From positions 1 through 37,948 of the forward strand of contig JBMOEW010000028.1 of assembly GCA_049314555.1 (NCBI GenBank): a DNA stretch of 37,948 nt. The letters run 5' to 3'. The notes under the pieces were generated by a model. It made no database searches, was not told the origin of the DNA, and was given only the letters and a program-made list of their open reading frames with translations. The position numbers were made by a program, and so were the translations under genes. The DNA comes from REEB509 sp049314555. GTDB taxonomy: Bacteria; Pseudomonadota; Alphaproteobacteria; Caulobacterales; Aquidulcibacteraceae. Positions 14,708 through 22,348 of the stretch are shown here, in pieces; the stretch's first letter is position 1; the number at the start of each line of letters is the position of its first letter.

Positions 14708-15643
14708 ATGAAGCTGTTGGCGGGCAACTCCAACCAGGCCCTCGCCCGGGCGATCGCTGAACACTTGGACACGCCCCTGTCGGAGGCGGAGTTCAAGCGC
14801 TTTAAGGATCACGAGATCTTCGTGACGATCGAAGAAAACGTGCGCGGCGAGGATGTGTTTCTGCTGCAATCGACCTCGAAGCCGGCCAACGACCATTTGA
14901 TGGAGTTGTTGATCGGGATCGACGCGCTGAAGCGGGCCTCGGCCCGGCGGATCACGGCGGTGCTGCCCTACTACGGCTATGCGCGCCAGGACCGCAAGAC
15001 GGGCGGGCGCACGCCTATTTCCGCCAAGCTTGTGGCAAACCTGATCGCGGAAGCGGGCGCAGACCGCGTGCTAACGCTGGAGCTACACGCCGGGCAGATC
15101 CAAGGCTTTTTCGATATTCCGACCGACAACCTGTTTGCGACGCCGGTGTTGGAAAAAGACATCAAGGAGCATTACGGCCAGTCGGAGGGGTTGATGATCG
15201 TTTCCCCCGACGTCGGCGGCGTCGTGCGGGCGCGGGCGCTTGCCAACCGCTTGGGCGCTGACCTTGCGATCGTCGATAAGCGTCGGCCGCGGGCGGGCGT
15301 GGCGGAGGTGATGAACATCATCGGCGACGTGGAGGGACGTCGCTGCATCTTGATCGACGATATCGTCGATAGCGCCGGGACGTTGTGCAACGCGGCGGCG
15401 GCGCTGCGGAAAGAGGGTGCAAAATCTGTATCGGCTTACGTTTGCCACGGGGTGTTGTCGAACGGGGCAGCCCAACGGGTGGCGGACAGTGAGCTGAAGG
15501 AGCTGGTTTGCAGCGATTCCATCCTGCCCAGCGACACGGTGAAGGCCTGTGACAAGATCCGGGTGATTTCCGTGGCACCGCTGATTGGCGAGGCGATCTG
15601 GCGGATCGCCAACGAGCAAAGTATCTCTGTCCTATTTGAATAA
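14708..15643 (+). CDS. prs: Ribose-phosphate pyrophosphokinase
   Basis: This cytoplasmic enzyme makes PRPP from ribose 5-phosphate and ATP, feeding purine, pyrimidine, histidine, tryptophan and NAD synthesis. The 311-residue protein is full length. It shows FKDHEIFVTIEENVRG, the ATP-loop region PYYGYARQDRKTGGRTPISAK, the magnesium/PRPP signature LELHAGQIQGFF, DKRRPRAGVAEV, and the ribose-phosphate loop CILIDDIVDSAGTL. It is class I by its SPD (VSPDVGG) motif. It closes the lgt-midA-pgeF run and is followed by a structured terminator-like region. PRPP made here would also be used by the Apt enzyme encoded at 22905-23432. Confidence 0.97.
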   Translation: MKLLAGNSNQALARAIAEHLDTPLSEAEFKRFKDHEIFVTIEENVRGEDVFLLQSTSKPANDHLMELLIGIDALKRASARRITAVLPYYGYARQDRKTGGRTPISAKLVANLIAEAGADRVLTLELHAGQIQGFFDIPTDNLFATPVLEKDIKEHYGQSEGLMIVSPDVGGVVRARALANRLGADLAIVDKRRPRAGVAEVMNIIGDVEGRRCILIDDIVDSAGTLCNAAAALRKEGAKSVSAYVCHGVLSNGAAQRVADSELKELVCSDSILPSDTVKACDKIRVISVAPLIGEAIWRIANEQSISVLFE

Positions 15644-15653
15644 CGTATCGCGC

Positions 15654-15719
15654 GCCGTTGCTGCACTCGGGCGCGGCGTGCTTGGCACGCGCTAAGGCGC
15701 TGCGGCTCAACGGCTTTTT
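15654..15719 (+). terminator. Probable terminator after prs
   Basis: GCCGTTG (15654-15660) and CAACGGC (15708-15714) are perfect inverted arms, and the right arm runs straight into TTTTT. Inside lies a second hairpin, GCGTGC-TTG-GCACGC (15676-15690). The arms enclose 47 bases, so the structure is branched rather than a simple stem. It starts eleven bases after the prs stop. A further short hairpin, AAACAC-GGC-GTGTTT, lies at 15744-15758. The remainder of the 268-base gap up to 15912 holds no recognisable gene. Confidence 0.55.
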
Positions 15720-15911
15720 GCTGCACTGCGGTGCGATTGCAAAAAACACGGCGTGTTTCGCATCCAAATGAGCTGACACCCGCATCCTTCAAGTCATGAA
15801 CGGCTTGGAACCCTGGGTGATGCGTGTCGCATCCTATCCACCCCAAACCGCTCCCAAAACACCGCGGGCAGATATGCTGCCATATAACTTGACTGCAACG
15901 GAGATATTACA

Positions 15912-16028
15912 ATGAACTCGAACACTTCATCTTTCATCGTTAGCGTTTCTGCTTTCGTGGTTGCGGTTTTTGCTGTGGGTGCCTTCATGGTTCCTGTGCT
16001 GCATCAAGCTGCTTTGATGCTGAGCTAA
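15912..16028 (+). CDS. Single-helix membrane miniprotein (38 residues), unrecognised
   Basis: This short frame codes for 38 residues: a polar start (MNSNTSS), one strongly hydrophobic helix of about 22 residues (FIVSVSAFVVAVFAVGAFMV), and a short tail with one histidine (PVLHQAALMLS). A GGAG ribosome site lies about ten bases before the ATG. The preceding 60 bases are noticeably AT-richer than the neighbourhood. I do not recognise the family. Light-harvesting polypeptides, KdpF and toxin peptides were considered; there is no sequence support for any. A second miniprotein with its own ribosome site follows 38 bases later, and terminators flank both, so they look like a small independent transcription unit. 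Confidence 0.55.
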   Translation: MNSNTSSFIVSVSAFVVAVFAVGAFMVPVLHQAALMLS

Positions 16029-16066
16029 GCGCGCGCCCGCGCCTTCACTCTAGAAAGGATACCCGC

Positions 16067-16174
16067 ATGGCTGCCCGAACCGATATTCGCCGCTGGGGCC
16101 TCGTGCTGAGCTTGTTGATCGTGATCGCCTTAACCGGGCCAGAGCTGTTCACGAGTTTAGCGATTGCCCCTTAG
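16067..16174 (+). CDS. Single-helix membrane miniprotein (35 residues), unrecognised
   Basis: This frame codes for 35 residues: a charged start (MAARTDIRRW), one hydrophobic helix (GLVLSLLIVIALTG) and a short tail (PELFTSLAIAP). The arginine-rich N-terminus predicts that end in the cytoplasm. The ribosome site AAAGGA precedes the ATG at good spacing. It follows the 38-residue miniprotein by 38 bases and is followed 37 bases later by a strong hairpin terminator. The family is unknown. Small single-helix subunits of respiratory or transport complexes look like this, but no partner gene is adjacent. Confidence 0.55.
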   Translation: MAARTDIRRWGLVLSLLIVIALTGPELFTSLAIAP

Positions 16175-16211
16175 GGGCGCATAGCTGATGCCCCTACCCC
16201 CGAACCCAAAG

Positions 16212-16238
16212 CGGCCGTTCCAACTGGAACGGCCGTTT
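16212..16238 (+). terminator. Hairpin terminator after the miniprotein pair
   Basis: CGGCCGTTCC (16212-16221) pairs perfectly with GGAACGGCCG (16226-16235) across the loop AACT and is followed by TTT. The stem is strong, with a short T-run. It lies between the second miniprotein stop (16174) and fabI (16327), so it insulates fabI from upstream transcription. Confidence 0.75.
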
Positions 16239-16326
16239 GCGCGTTTGTGCCACCACCCTTGACCCGGCAGGGCGTGCGCGGTTGAAGGGTCGATCATTTT
16301 ACTCGATCCCGCCAGAGGAGGCGCTG

Positions 16327-17145
16327 ATGTCCGAATGGTCGATGCCAAAGGGAACCCTGATGCAGGGTAAGCGCGGGCTCATCATGGGGGTGGCCAACCA
16401 GAACTCGATTGCGTGGGGGATCGCCTGCCAGTTGGCCGCGCAAGGGGCTGAGCTTGCGTTTACCTACCAGGGCGAGGCGCTGGAAAAGCGGGTGCGGCCG
16501 TTGGCGGAGTCCGTTGGGGCCAAGCAGGACATGGTGATTCCCGCTGACGTCACGGACGACGCGAGCATGGATGGCGCGTTCGCGAAGCTTGCTAGCGCCT
16601 GGGGGTCGATGGACTTTTTGGTGCATGCCATTGCCTTTGCCGACAAAGAACAGCTCAAGGGCAGTTTCGTTGAGAACACCACCCGCGAGGGGTTCTTAAA
16701 GTCCATGGACATCTCGGCCTACAGTTTTGTGGATGTGGCCCGGCGCGGCGCGGCGTTGATGCCGAACGGCGGCTCGATGATCAGCTTGACGTACCAGGGG
16801 TCTGAGCGGGTCGTGCCGAACTACAATATGATGGGGGTGGCGAAGGCGGCCCTGGAGGCAGCGACGCGCTATATCGCCCGCGACCTTGGCCCTAAAGGCA
16901 TTCGGGTGAATGCGGTGTCGCCTGGGCCGATGCGCACACTGGCGATGGCCGGGATTTCGGGGGGGCGTGGCCTGATGACTGCGGCCCGCGACTGGAGCCT
17001 GCTGAAGGAAGATACCTCGATGGAGGGCGTGGCGGGGTGTGCGCTGTGGCTGTTGTCTGACCTTGGGCGCTCTGTGGCGGGGGAAGTGATCCACGTGGAC
17101 GCGGGCTTCCATGTGGTGGGCGTGCCAGAGGGGCTTGAGGGCTGA
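16327..17145 (+). CDS. fabI: Enoyl-[acyl-carrier-protein] reductase (NADH)
   Basis: This enzyme catalyses the last, NADH-dependent reduction of each fatty-acid elongation cycle and is the target of triclosan-type inhibitors. The 272-residue protein has the divergent SDR cofactor motif GVANQNSIAWGIA and the active-site residues Tyr156, Tyr166 and Lys173 (TYQGSERVVPNYNMMGVAK), equivalent to Tyr146, Tyr156 and Lys163 of E. coli. RVNAVSPGPMRTLA is also typical. The ATG at 16327 has a strong AGAGGAGG ribosome site. The frame extends left to 16237 but enters the terminator hairpin. It is probably monocistronic, since terminator and promoter space surround it. Confidence 0.96.
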   Translation: MSEWSMPKGTLMQGKRGLIMGVANQNSIAWGIACQLAAQGAELAFTYQGEALEKRVRPLAESVGAKQDMVIPADVTDDASMDGAFAKLASAWGSMDFLVHAIAFADKEQLKGSFVENTTREGFLKSMDISAYSFVDVARRGAALMPNGGSMISLTYQGSERVVPNYNMMGVAKAALEAATRYIARDLGPKGIRVNAVSPGPMRTLAMAGISGGRGLMTAARDWSLLKEDTSMEGVAGCALWLLSDLGRSVAGEVIHVDAGFHVVGVPEGLEG

Positions 17146-17252
17146 AACCTGCTTGAAATCCGGGCAACTGCAGGCAATCCTCGGTTGCGCGCTGGAGGGA
17201 AAGCCCAAGCTGGTGGTATAGGCTTGCGAGTTTGAATGATTTGGAGGGCGTG

Positions 17253-17588
17253 ATGCTGCGCGCGTTGTTTGTTGTTGCTGTATTGAGCGTGTCTGGCGTT
17301 GCTTTCGCGCAAACACCGGATGTGTCCTCCCCTGCGCCGGTGGAAGCGGCGACAGACCCAGCCGCTGCTGCGCCAGAAGCCGGCGGCGAGACGCGCGCTA
17401 CCGGGGATGATGCAGTGATCTGCCGGACGTTCCGGGGGCTTGGTTCAAGGCTCAACCGGCAGCGGATTTGCCAGACCCGGGCTGAATGGCGCGGGGACCA
17501 GCAGGACGCCTCCGATGCGGCCAACGACGCCACCCGGCGCGCCTTGACCACCTGCATTCCCACACCAGGCGGCTCTTGCGGCACGTAA
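17253..17588 (+). CDS. Small secreted cysteine-containing protein, conserved hypothetical
   Basis: This 111-residue protein begins with a clear signal peptide (MLRALFVVAVLSVSGVAFA, cleavage before QTPD). A low-complexity Ala/Pro/Glu linker follows (about residues 24-50), then a small domain with four cysteines: VICRTFRGLGSRLNRQRICQ, then TTCIPTPGGSC. The CRTF...ICQTRAEW segment resembles short periplasmic proteins I remember from sphingomonads and relatives; no function is known. Paired cysteines suggest two disulfides. The ATG at 17253 has GGAGGG five bases upstream; a TTG 21 bases earlier is less likely. It stands alone between fabI and rplY. Confidence 0.72.
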   Translation: MLRALFVVAVLSVSGVAFAQTPDVSSPAPVEAATDPAAAAPEAGGETRATGDDAVICRTFRGLGSRLNRQRICQTRAEWRGDQQDASDAANDATRRALTTCIPTPGGSCGT

Positions 17589-17738
17589 GAGAACATCAGG
17601 CAATTGAGCCTGGGCTGTTGCGCGGTGCCCCGAGTTCGGCTATGCACCGCGCCTTGTTTTCCGATCGATCGGGGGCTTTGGCTTGGCGTGCTTGCGCGCG
17701 CTTTGCAATCCTTGGTCTTTAACCATGAGGGCTAAGCC

Positions 17739-18347
17739 GTGACTGGCATTGTATTGAACGTCGAAGTGCGGGAGCAGTCCGGCTCGGGTCCGGCGCGGTC
17801 GCGTCGGCGGGCGGGCATGGTGCCGGGCGTGCTGTACGGCGGGCCGCGGGGACCGGTGTCGATTGAGGTGGCGGACCGCGAACTGCTGAAGGCGATGCGC
17901 TCTGGCAAGTTCGTGTCGCACATGGTGACGCTGTCTTATCGTGGCGAAACGCAGCCGGTGATTCCGAAGGCCATTCAGTATCACCCTGTCACAGACGCGC
18001 CGCTGCACTTTGACCTTTACCGCGTGGAAGAAGGCTCTGTGATTGGCGTGGACGTGCCTGTGCACTTCATCAATCAAGAGATCTGCCCCGGCCTGAAAAA
18101 GGGCGGCGTGCTGAACATCGTGCGCCACACGGTGTCGCTGAAGGTGCCGGCGAACGCGATCCCGGAAGAGATCGTGATTGACCTCGCGACCTCTGAAATC
18201 GGCGACGTGATCCACATTTCTTCGGTGACACTGCCGACGGGGGTGAAGCCCACCATCAGCAACCGGGACTTTACGATTGCCACCATCGCTGGGCGCGGTG
18301 GCAAGCTGGATGCTGAAGCCGCCGCTGCGGACGCCGCGGCCAGCTAA
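17739..18347 (+). CDS. rplY: 50S ribosomal protein L25 (TL5/Ctc form)
   Basis: This protein binds 5S rRNA in the large subunit. The 202-residue protein is the long form, with an N-terminal L25 domain (about 1-95: GPARSRRRAGMVPGVLYGG, QYHPVTDAPLHFDLYRV) and a C-terminal TL5 beta domain (about 100-190, with HFINQEICPGLKKGGVLNIV), then an alanine-rich tail. The start is GTG, with GAGGG nine bases upstream. The 150-base leader before it contains the 12-base palindrome CCGATCGATCGG but no gene. A textbook terminator follows the stop, and pth lies just beyond, an rplY-pth order that is common in bacteria. Confidence 0.95.
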   Translation: MTGIVLNVEVREQSGSGPARSRRRAGMVPGVLYGGPRGPVSIEVADRELLKAMRSGKFVSHMVTLSYRGETQPVIPKAIQYHPVTDAPLHFDLYRVEEGSVIGVDVPVHFINQEICPGLKKGGVLNIVRHTVSLKVPANAIPEEIVIDLATSEIGDVIHISSVTLPTGVKPTISNRDFTIATIAGRGGKLDAEAAAADAAAS

Positions 18348-18372
18348 GCGTTTGCACCTTGATCGCAACGCG

Positions 18373-18402
18373 AACGCCCTGGCCGCTGGCCGGGGCGTTT
18401 TT
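18373..18402 (+). terminator. Intrinsic terminator between rplY and pth
   Basis: AACGCCC-T-GGCC (18373-18384) pairs with GGCC-G-GGGCGTT (18388-18399) across the loop GCT and is followed by TTTTT. It lies 26 bases after the rplY stop and 20 bases before the pth start. Transcription of pth must therefore come from partial read-through or an unseen internal promoter. Confidence 0.85.
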
Positions 18403-18421
18403 GCTTGAGGGGGTCTGTTTG

Positions 18422-19030
18422 ATGTTGCTGCTCGTTGGGCTTGGCAATCCGGGGCCGAAATACGCCCTCAACCGGCACAACGTTGGGTTTATGGCGGTGG
18501 AGGCGATAGCGGCGCGGCACGGGTTTGGGCCATGGCGGAAACGCTTCCAGGGCGAGGCGTGTGAAGGCACGATCGATGGGGTCAAGTGCCTGGCGCTCAA
18601 GCCGCAGACGTTCATGAACGAGAGCGGGCGCAGCGTTGGTGAAGCGGCCGGGTTCTTTAAGCTTAGCGGGGGCGACGTGGTGGTGTTCTATGACGAACTC
18701 GACCTCGCGCCGGGGCGATTTCGGATGAAGACCGGGGGCGGTGCGGCGGGCCACAACGGGATCCGCTCGATCAGTGCCAGTGCACTTGGCCCAGACTTTC
18801 GCCGCGCGCGGATGGGGATCGGCCATCCTGGCCACAAGGACAAGGTGCTTGGCCATGTGCTGAGCGATTTTCACAAGGCAGACCAGATGTGGCTCACGGC
18901 CTTGCTGGGGGCGTGTGCCGATGCTGCGGCTGTGCTGGTCAAGGGCGAGGACGAGAAGTTTCAGGCCGAAGTTATGCGCCTGGCTCCTGCGGAAAAGAAA
19001 GATCCCCGGAAGGGCGATGACGCCCCCTAG
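18422..19030 (+). CDS. pth: Peptidyl-tRNA hydrolase
   Basis: This essential enzyme cleaves peptidyl-tRNA released from stalled ribosomes. The 202-residue protein has the full catalytic set: Asn9 and His19 (GLGNPGPKYALNRHNVGF), Asn66 (TFMNESGRSVG), Asp91 (FYDELDLAPG) and Asn112 (GGGAAGHNGIRSI). The ATG at 18422 has GAGGGGG upstream; the frame opens earlier but only within the terminator. The stop codon TAG lies inside the left inverted end (CCCTAGAGC) of an intergenic palindromic repeat, so the last residues may have been set by that element. Confidence 0.96.
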   Translation: MLLLVGLGNPGPKYALNRHNVGFMAVEAIAARHGFGPWRKRFQGEACEGTIDGVKCLALKPQTFMNESGRSVGEAAGFFKLSGGDVVVFYDELDLAPGRFRMKTGGGAAGHNGIRSISASALGPDFRRARMGIGHPGHKDKVLGHVLSDFHKADQMWLTALLGACADAAAVLVKGEDEKFQAEVMRLAPAEKKDPRKGDDAP

Positions 19031-19135
19031 AGCCCCTTCCGATCCGATGGAATCGGATCGAGGGCTCTAAACATTTACTTTGTCGCGCTTTCTTTCGACC
19101 AACCAGCATCCACTTGGTCGGAAAACGCTCTAGGG
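19025..19135. repeat. Intergenic palindromic repeat, copy 1
   Basis: This roughly 110-bp element is bounded by CCCTAGAGC (19025-19033) and its inverse GCTCTAGGG (19127-19135). It contains two hairpins: CGATCCGAT-GGA-ATCGGATCG (19040-19060) and CGACCAA...TTGGTCG (19096-19120). It fills the gap between the convergent pth and DUF808 genes, and both stop codons (TAG on each strand) lie in its terminal repeats. A second, diverged copy is at 22349-22441. The layout and the motif TAGAGCGTTTT at one end recall an intergenic repeat common in alphaproteobacteria, from memory. It could act as a bidirectional terminator or mRNA-end stabiliser. Confidence 0.85.
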
Positions 19136-20143
19136 CTGGCTGTGGGTTGGTGTCTTGCGGGGCCAAAGCGCTGCGGCGCGCTTGATGGCTGGACCAATGA
19201 GGTGTTTGGCCAGCGGATCGACCAGCGCGCCAATCGCGAGGCCAATGACGGCGGCGATCGAGGCCTGCACAAACCAGGTGAGTAGGCCTTTGATCGCGGG
19301 CACAGTTTGGCCAATGGCCACAGCGAGGCTGTGGATGGTTTCTTCCGGCCACGCCCACCAGTGTTCGACGTGGAGGCCGTGGATGATGATGCCGCCACCA
19401 ACCCACAACATGGCGACCATGCCGATCTGACTGAGCACGGTGAGGAAGAACGGCATGCCAGTGACGATGCCGCGCCCGACAGCGCGACCAAAGCCCGAGC
19501 GGCCACGGGCCAAGTGCATGCCGACGTCATCTGCCTTCACGATGAGGGCGACGGCACCATACACAAGGACCGTCATCACCACGCCGACGATGGCGAGGAT
19601 CGACGCCTGCAGCCAGATCGGGGTTGGCTCGCCGGTGCTGGTCTGACTGATCGTGGAGAGCGCAATCACCATGATTTCAGCGGAGAGAATGAAATCTGTA
19701 CGGGTGGCGCTTGCGACCATCAGCTCTTCAACTTCTGCCGCGGATTTTGCTTCGACTTCAACCGGGGTGTCGTCGTGATGGGCATGCGGGCGGATCAGGT
19801 CTAGAACCTTGTGGTAGCCTTCCATGCAGAGATAGGCACCACCGATCATTAAAATCGGCGTGATGGACCACTGGGCCAGCATCGACAGGGCAATCGCTGC
19901 GGGCAGAATGAACAGCAGTTTGTTGATCAGCGAGCCGCGCGCGATTTTGGCGATGATCGGCAGCTCGCGGTCTGCGGTGAAGCCCACCACATAGCGCGGG
20001 GTTACGGCGGCGTCGTCGATGACGATGCCCGCGGCCTTGCTTGCTGCCTTGGCGGACTGGCCGGCGGCGTCGTCGATGGTGGCGGCGGCCACTTTGGCCA
20101 GCGCGGCAATGTCGTCTAGAAGCGCGATTAGACCTGTGCTCAC
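19130..20143 (-). CDS. DUF808 inner-membrane protein (YedI-like)
   Basis: This 337-residue polytopic protein matches the DUF808 family (E. coli YedI): start STGLIALLDDIAALAKVAAA, then IDDAAVTPRYVVGF and RELPIIAKIARGSLINKL. Helices and IGGAYLCMEGYHKVLDLI come next, and TRTDFILSAEIMVIAL and VGRGIVTGMPFFL follow. No function is established. The start is GTG at 20143 because the family sequence begins there and GAGGG precedes it; an ATG 60 bases further left would add an unrelated proline- and glycine-rich tail. The stop codon lies in the right end of the palindromic repeat. It is divergent from ychF across 195 bases in which I see no further gene or clear promoter. Confidence 0.88.
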   Translation of the reverse strand: MSTGLIALLDDIAALAKVAAATIDDAAGQSAKAASKAAGIVIDDAAVTPRYVVGFTADRELPIIAKIARGSLINKLLFILPAAIALSMLAQWSITPILMIGGAYLCMEGYHKVLDLIRPHAHHDDTPVEVEAKSAAEVEELMVASATRTDFILSAEIMVIALSTISQTSTGEPTPIWLQASILAIVGVVMTVLVYGAVALIVKADDVGMHLARGRSGFGRAVGRGIVTGMPFFLTVLSQIGMVAMLWVGGGIIIHGLHVEHWWAWPEETIHSLAVAIGQTVPAIKGLLTWFVQASIAAVIGLAIGALVDPLAKHLIGPAIKRAAALWPRKTPTHSQP

Positions 20144-20338
20144 GTGTTGCCCTCGTTGTGCGCCGCGACCACCTGGGCAGCCTTGCTCCTTACCTGACGG
20201 CAAAGGGGCGAAACGTCAAACGCTTGAGAGGATCGCTGATCGTGGCGGGCGGCTGAAGTGTCGGTCTGGCGCGGGTGCGGGTGAGGCGCTATCAGGGGCG
20301 ACACAGGCTTAGCCAGACAAGAATCGAGTGCTCCTCCC

Positions 20339-21436
20339 ATGGGTTTCAAGTGCGGCATCGTTGGTCTGCCAAATGTTGGCAAGTCGACCCTTTTCAATGC
20401 GTTGACCAAAACCGCCGCCGCGCAGGCCGCGAACTATCCGTTTTGCACGATTGAACCCAATGTGGGCGAAGTGGCAGTGCCGGAGCCGCGGCTGAAGAAA
20501 CTGGCTGAGATCGCAAAATCCAAGGAAATCATTCCCGCGCGGATGAACTTTGTGGACATCGCCGGCTTGGTGCGCGGGGCGTCCAAGGGCGAAGGCCTCG
20601 GCAACCAGTTCTTGGCCAACATCCGCGAGTGCGACGCGGTGGCTTATGTGCTGCGCTGTTTTGAGAACGACGACATCACCCACGTCGAGGGGCGGATTGA
20701 TCCGTTGGCCGACTTGGAGACCGTCGAGACCGAGCTGATGCTGGCGGACCTCGAAAGCCTGGAAAAGCGGGTCAATGCGCTGGAGAAGAAGGTCAAGTCT
20801 GGCGACAAGGAAGCCAAGGTTAGCCTAGATTTGGTGTTGCGGGCCAAGGTGCTTTTGGAAGAGGGCAAGCCCGCGCGCATGACCACTCGCAGCGCGGATG
20901 AAGAAAAAAGCTTCCAGATGCTGCAGTTGTTGACGGCGCTGCCCGTCTTGTTTGTGTGCAACGTGGAAGAAGGCGATGCCGCTACTGGAAATGCTTACTC
21001 CAATGTCGTGGTGGAGCGGGCCAAGGCGGAGGGGGCTGCCTGTGTGGTGATTTGCGCGCAGATGGAGGCCGATCTGGCGGCGCTGTCTGATGCGGAACAA
21101 GATGAGTATCTTTCGGCCGCAGGCCTTGATGAGCCCGGCCTCAACAAGCTTATTCACGCGGGCTATGACCTGCTGGGATTGCGCACCTATTTCACGGCCG
21201 GCCCCAAAGAGTCCCGCGCGTGGACGATCCACAAGGGATGGGCCGCGCCAAAGGCCGCCGGGGTGATCCACACCGACTTTGAACGCACCTTCATCCGCGC
21301 CGAAACGATCGCGTTTGCGGACTATGTGCAGTTCAACGGCGAAGCCGGGGCCAAGGACGCCGGGAAAATGCGCTTGGAAGGCAAAGAATACGTCGTGCAA
21401 GACGGGGACGTGATGCACTTCCGGTTCAACGCCTAG
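20339..21436 (+). CDS. ychF: Redox- and ribosome-linked ATPase/GTPase YchF (OLA1 family)
   Basis: This 365-residue Obg-related P-loop protein prefers ATP in characterised relatives and binds ribosomes. The G1 loop is GIVGLPNVGKST. Switch II is FVDIAGLVRGASKGEGLGNQF without the usual glutamine. The base-recognition motif reads CNVEEGD in place of NKxD, the YchF hallmark. About residues 130-200 form the coiled-coil insert, and the C-terminal TGS-like domain (KGWAAPKAAGVIHTDFERTF, then GKEYVVQDGDVMHFRF) is complete. Length is normal. The start is ATG, with only a weak ribosome site. It converges on the SDR gene with 31 bases between stops. Confidence 0.97.
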   Translation: MGFKCGIVGLPNVGKSTLFNALTKTAAAQAANYPFCTIEPNVGEVAVPEPRLKKLAEIAKSKEIIPARMNFVDIAGLVRGASKGEGLGNQFLANIRECDAVAYVLRCFENDDITHVEGRIDPLADLETVETELMLADLESLEKRVNALEKKVKSGDKEAKVSLDLVLRAKVLLEEGKPARMTTRSADEEKSFQMLQLLTALPVLFVCNVEEGDAATGNAYSNVVVERAKAEGAACVVICAQMEADLAALSDAEQDEYLSAAGLDEPGLNKLIHAGYDLLGLRTYFTAGPKESRAWTIHKGWAAPKAAGVIHTDFERTFIRAETIAFADYVQFNGEAGAKDAGKMRLEGKEYVVQDGDVMHFRFNA

Positions 21437-21467
21437 CTGCGCGCCACCACATCACCCACCGGCGTGA

Positions 21468-22259
21468 TCAATCGGCGGTCCAGCCGCCGTCGACCACCAG
21501 TTCTGAGCCGGTCATGAAGGACGAGGCATCTGACAGCAGGAAAAGGATCGCGCCGGCGATGTCGGTCGGTTGGCCCCAACGACCGATGGGATGGCGTTGT
21601 TTGACCAACTCACGGCCGGCTTCGTAACTCGGCAGGACGCCGATGCCCGCCATAACGCGGAGCGGCTCGGCGGCCAGTTCCGTGTCGATCACGCCGGGGT
21701 GCACGCTGTTGACCCGCAGCGCCAAGCCCGCCCTGCCCCACTCGATGGCTGCGGCTTTGGTGAGCAAGCGCACCGCGCCCTTTGAGGCGCAATAGGCCGT
21801 GAAGGCCTGCGAGCCGACGATGCCGTAGATCGACGAGAGATTCACGATCGAGCCGCCCTGGGGCAGCATGGCGGGGCCGGCGTGTTTCATGCCCAAGAAC
21901 ACGCCCTCGACGTTGACGGCTTGTTGGCGGCGCCAATCCTCTAAAGAGGTATCGAACAGCGGTGCCATCAGCATAAAGCCCGCATTGTTCACCAGGCCGT
22001 CCAGGCCGCCGAACGCGGCCTTGGCAGCGGCGACCCCGGTTGCCCAATCGGCCTCGCTGGTGACATCGAGCTTGTGAAAGTGCGCGTTTGCCCCCGCTTC
22101 GCGCAGGGCTCCAGCATGCGCTTCACCAGCGGGGTTGATGTCGGTGAGGAAGACTTTGGCGCCGGCCTGGCCAAGGAGTTCGGCTGTGCGGCGGCCGATG
22201 CCGTTGGCAGCGCCTGTGACCAACACGCGCTTGCCGGTGAGATCGAACAGTGTGGACAT
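21468..22259 (-). CDS. Short-chain dehydrogenase/reductase
   Basis: This 263-residue classical SDR has the cofactor motif VTGAANGIGRRTAELL with an acidic residue at the end of the next strand (LTDINP), favouring NAD over NADP. NNAG (GLVNNAGFM), the catalytic Ser in LSSIYG and the Tyr-Lys pair in AYCASKGAV are present, as is the C-terminal ADIAGA-like TDIAGAILFLLSD followed by GSELVVDGGW. The substrate cannot be told; 3-hydroxyacyl, sugar or steroid oxidation are all possible. A strong GAGGAGG ribosome site precedes the ATG. The promoter region upstream contains the second copy of the palindromic repeat. Confidence 0.9.
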   Translation of the reverse strand: MSTLFDLTGKRVLVTGAANGIGRRTAELLGQAGAKVFLTDINPAGEAHAGALREAGANAHFHKLDVTSEADWATGVAAAKAAFGGLDGLVNNAGFMLMAPLFDTSLEDWRRQQAVNVEGVFLGMKHAGPAMLPQGGSIVNLSSIYGIVGSQAFTAYCASKGAVRLLTKAAAIEWGRAGLALRVNSVHPGVIDTELAAEPLRVMAGIGVLPSYEAGRELVKQRHPIGRWGQPTDIAGAILFLLSDASSFMTGSELVVDGGWTAD

Positions 22260-22348
22260 GCGAAAGCCTCCTCGCGCCATCCCATAGGGGCGCAAGGAGG
22301 CCTACTCCGGCAGTGTGCAGGTTGGCAATCGCGGGTTCGAGCTCATTG

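Noticed and set aside
15436..15846. 136-codon minus-strand frame across the prs end and the following gap
   Set aside because: Half of it is antisense to prs, the rest passes through the terminator-like inverted repeats, and no homology is apparent.
15912..16174. Light-harvesting (puf/puc-type) polypeptides as identity of the miniproteins
   Set aside because: They lack the conserved histidine within the helix that binds bacteriochlorophyll, and no photosynthesis genes are nearby.
17589..17738. Leader of rplY as a riboswitch or autoregulatory site
   Set aside because: Only a short CCGATCGATCGG palindrome is visible; no known RNA motif could be recognised by eye.
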